Source of the DNA: DATNIC01 sp035604635
GTDB taxonomy: Bacteria > Vulcanimicrobiota > Vulcanimicrobiia > Vulcanimicrobiales > Vulcanimicrobiaceae
Reading direction: 5' to 3'
Length of the DNA stretch: 6,089 nt
NCBI GenBank assembly: GCA_035604635.1
Contig: DATNIC010000225.1
Span: 1 to 6,089 of the forward strand
The position numbers were made by a program, and so were the translations under genes. Below are positions 5,867 through 6,089 of the stretch, in pieces. Under the pieces are notes generated by a model. It was given only the letters and a program-made list of their open reading frames with translations, had not been told where the DNA came from and did no database searches. Position 1 is the stretch's first letter. The number at the start of each line of letters is the position of its first letter.

Positions 5867-5949
5867 CGGCGGATGTTTGCTTGCCGGGGGTGGTCACGCC
5901 TGTGCCGCCGGAGATGGCTGCGGACTTGGGCGGTTGAACTCTCGCGGGC
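5867..5949. promoter_or_regulatory. 83-bp divergent intergenic region
   Basis: This is the only space between two divergently transcribed genes, so it must carry both promoters unless they overlap the coding regions. I find no convincing -35/-10 pair; TTGAAC at 5933-5938 is the nearest to a + strand -35 but would leave a leader extending into the coding region. No clear operator repeat is seen. The placement is inferred from layout only. Confidence 0.3.
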
Positions 5950-6089
5950 ATGACCATCAAGCCGCAATTCCCCGCCGAGCAATCGGAGCCCGGTGAGTTC
6001 GTTCGCCAACAAGATGCGTTCGCCGGCTGGGTGAGCGCCGACGGCAGCTCGGGGTTTCCGGCCGAAGCGGGCCGCTACCTTCTCTATGT
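5950..6089 (+). CDS. Glutathionyl-hydroquinone reductase (YqjG/ECM4-type GST), N-terminal fragment (3' partial)
   Basis: Only the first 46 codons are present; the frame is open at the right edge. The stretch GEFVRQQDAFAGWVSADG (15-32) followed by AEAGRYLLYV (37-46) is the characteristic N-terminal block of glutathionyl-hydroquinone reductases. In that family it precedes the Cys-Pro-Trp catalytic motif, which would lie just beyond the window. These enzymes reduce glutathionyl-hydroquinones to hydroquinones in the cytoplasm and occur with quinone or chlorinated aromatic metabolism, but also as general housekeeping enzymes. An in-frame TGA 12 nt upstream (starting at 5935) rules out a longer form, leaving ATG 5950 as the start; the ribosome binding site is weak. 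It is a short fragment, but the motif is distinctive. Confidence 0.85.
   Translation, partial: MTIKPQFPAEQSEPGEFVRQQDAFAGWVSADGSSGFPAEAGRYLLY

Noticed and set aside
5292..5960. A 222-codon minus-strand frame and a 150-codon + strand frame (5294-5746) over the deacetylase gene
   Set aside because: Both are other-frame shadows of the PuuE-like coding region, whose own frame carries all the family motifs.

Overview
This 6.1 kb window comes from a moderately high-GC bacterial chromosome. It is densely coded, with short intergenic gaps and some TTG starts with or without Shine-Dalgarno sequences. Nothing in it fixes the phylum. A glutathionyl-hydroquinone reductase at the right edge suggests a glutathione-using bacterium, and the style would fit a soil organism; that is only a guess. 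I see no rRNA, tRNA, CRISPR array, transposase or phage gene.

Left block, about 1-4492, + strand. Five genes run head to tail and look like one catabolic operon: (1) the C-terminal part of a fumarylacetoacetate hydrolase (FAH) family enzyme cut by the window edge; (2) a NitT/TauT/SsuB-type ABC transporter ATPase; (3) its permease, 1 nt downstream; (4) a small VOC-fold (glyoxalase / catechol 2,3-dioxygenase-like) protein, 12 nt downstream; (5) a full-length hydantoinase B/oxoprolinase family protein, 6 nt downstream and in the same reading frame as the VOC gene. The only sizeable gap (71 nt, between FAH and the ATPase) holds a perfect 8-bp inverted repeat just upstream of the ribosome binding site. 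Neither the periplasmic substrate-binding protein of the transporter nor the HyuA partner of hydantoinase B is present here. Both could lie upstream of the window.

Middle, about 4493-4984. A separate + strand gene encodes a small exported protein of about 122 residues with a signal peptide and an Arg/Asp/Tyr-rich tail. It is followed by a 53-nt convergent gap containing a very strong GC hairpin.

Right block, about 4985-6089. A minus-strand polysaccharide-deacetylase-fold protein of the PuuE-like branch, whose usual CE4 metal motifs are not preserved, is divergently arranged with the first 46 codons of a glutathionyl-hydroquinone reductase (YqjG/ECM4-type) that runs off the right end.

A reasonable inference is import of a small organic molecule by the ABC system, followed by ring opening or hydrolysis by the FAH, VOC and hydantoinase-type enzymes. 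The PuuE-like protein and the hydroquinone reductase fit loosely with cyclic-amide/ureide or aromatic catabolism. The actual substrate cannot be read from the sequence, and I find no clear evidence for a wholly new type of system.
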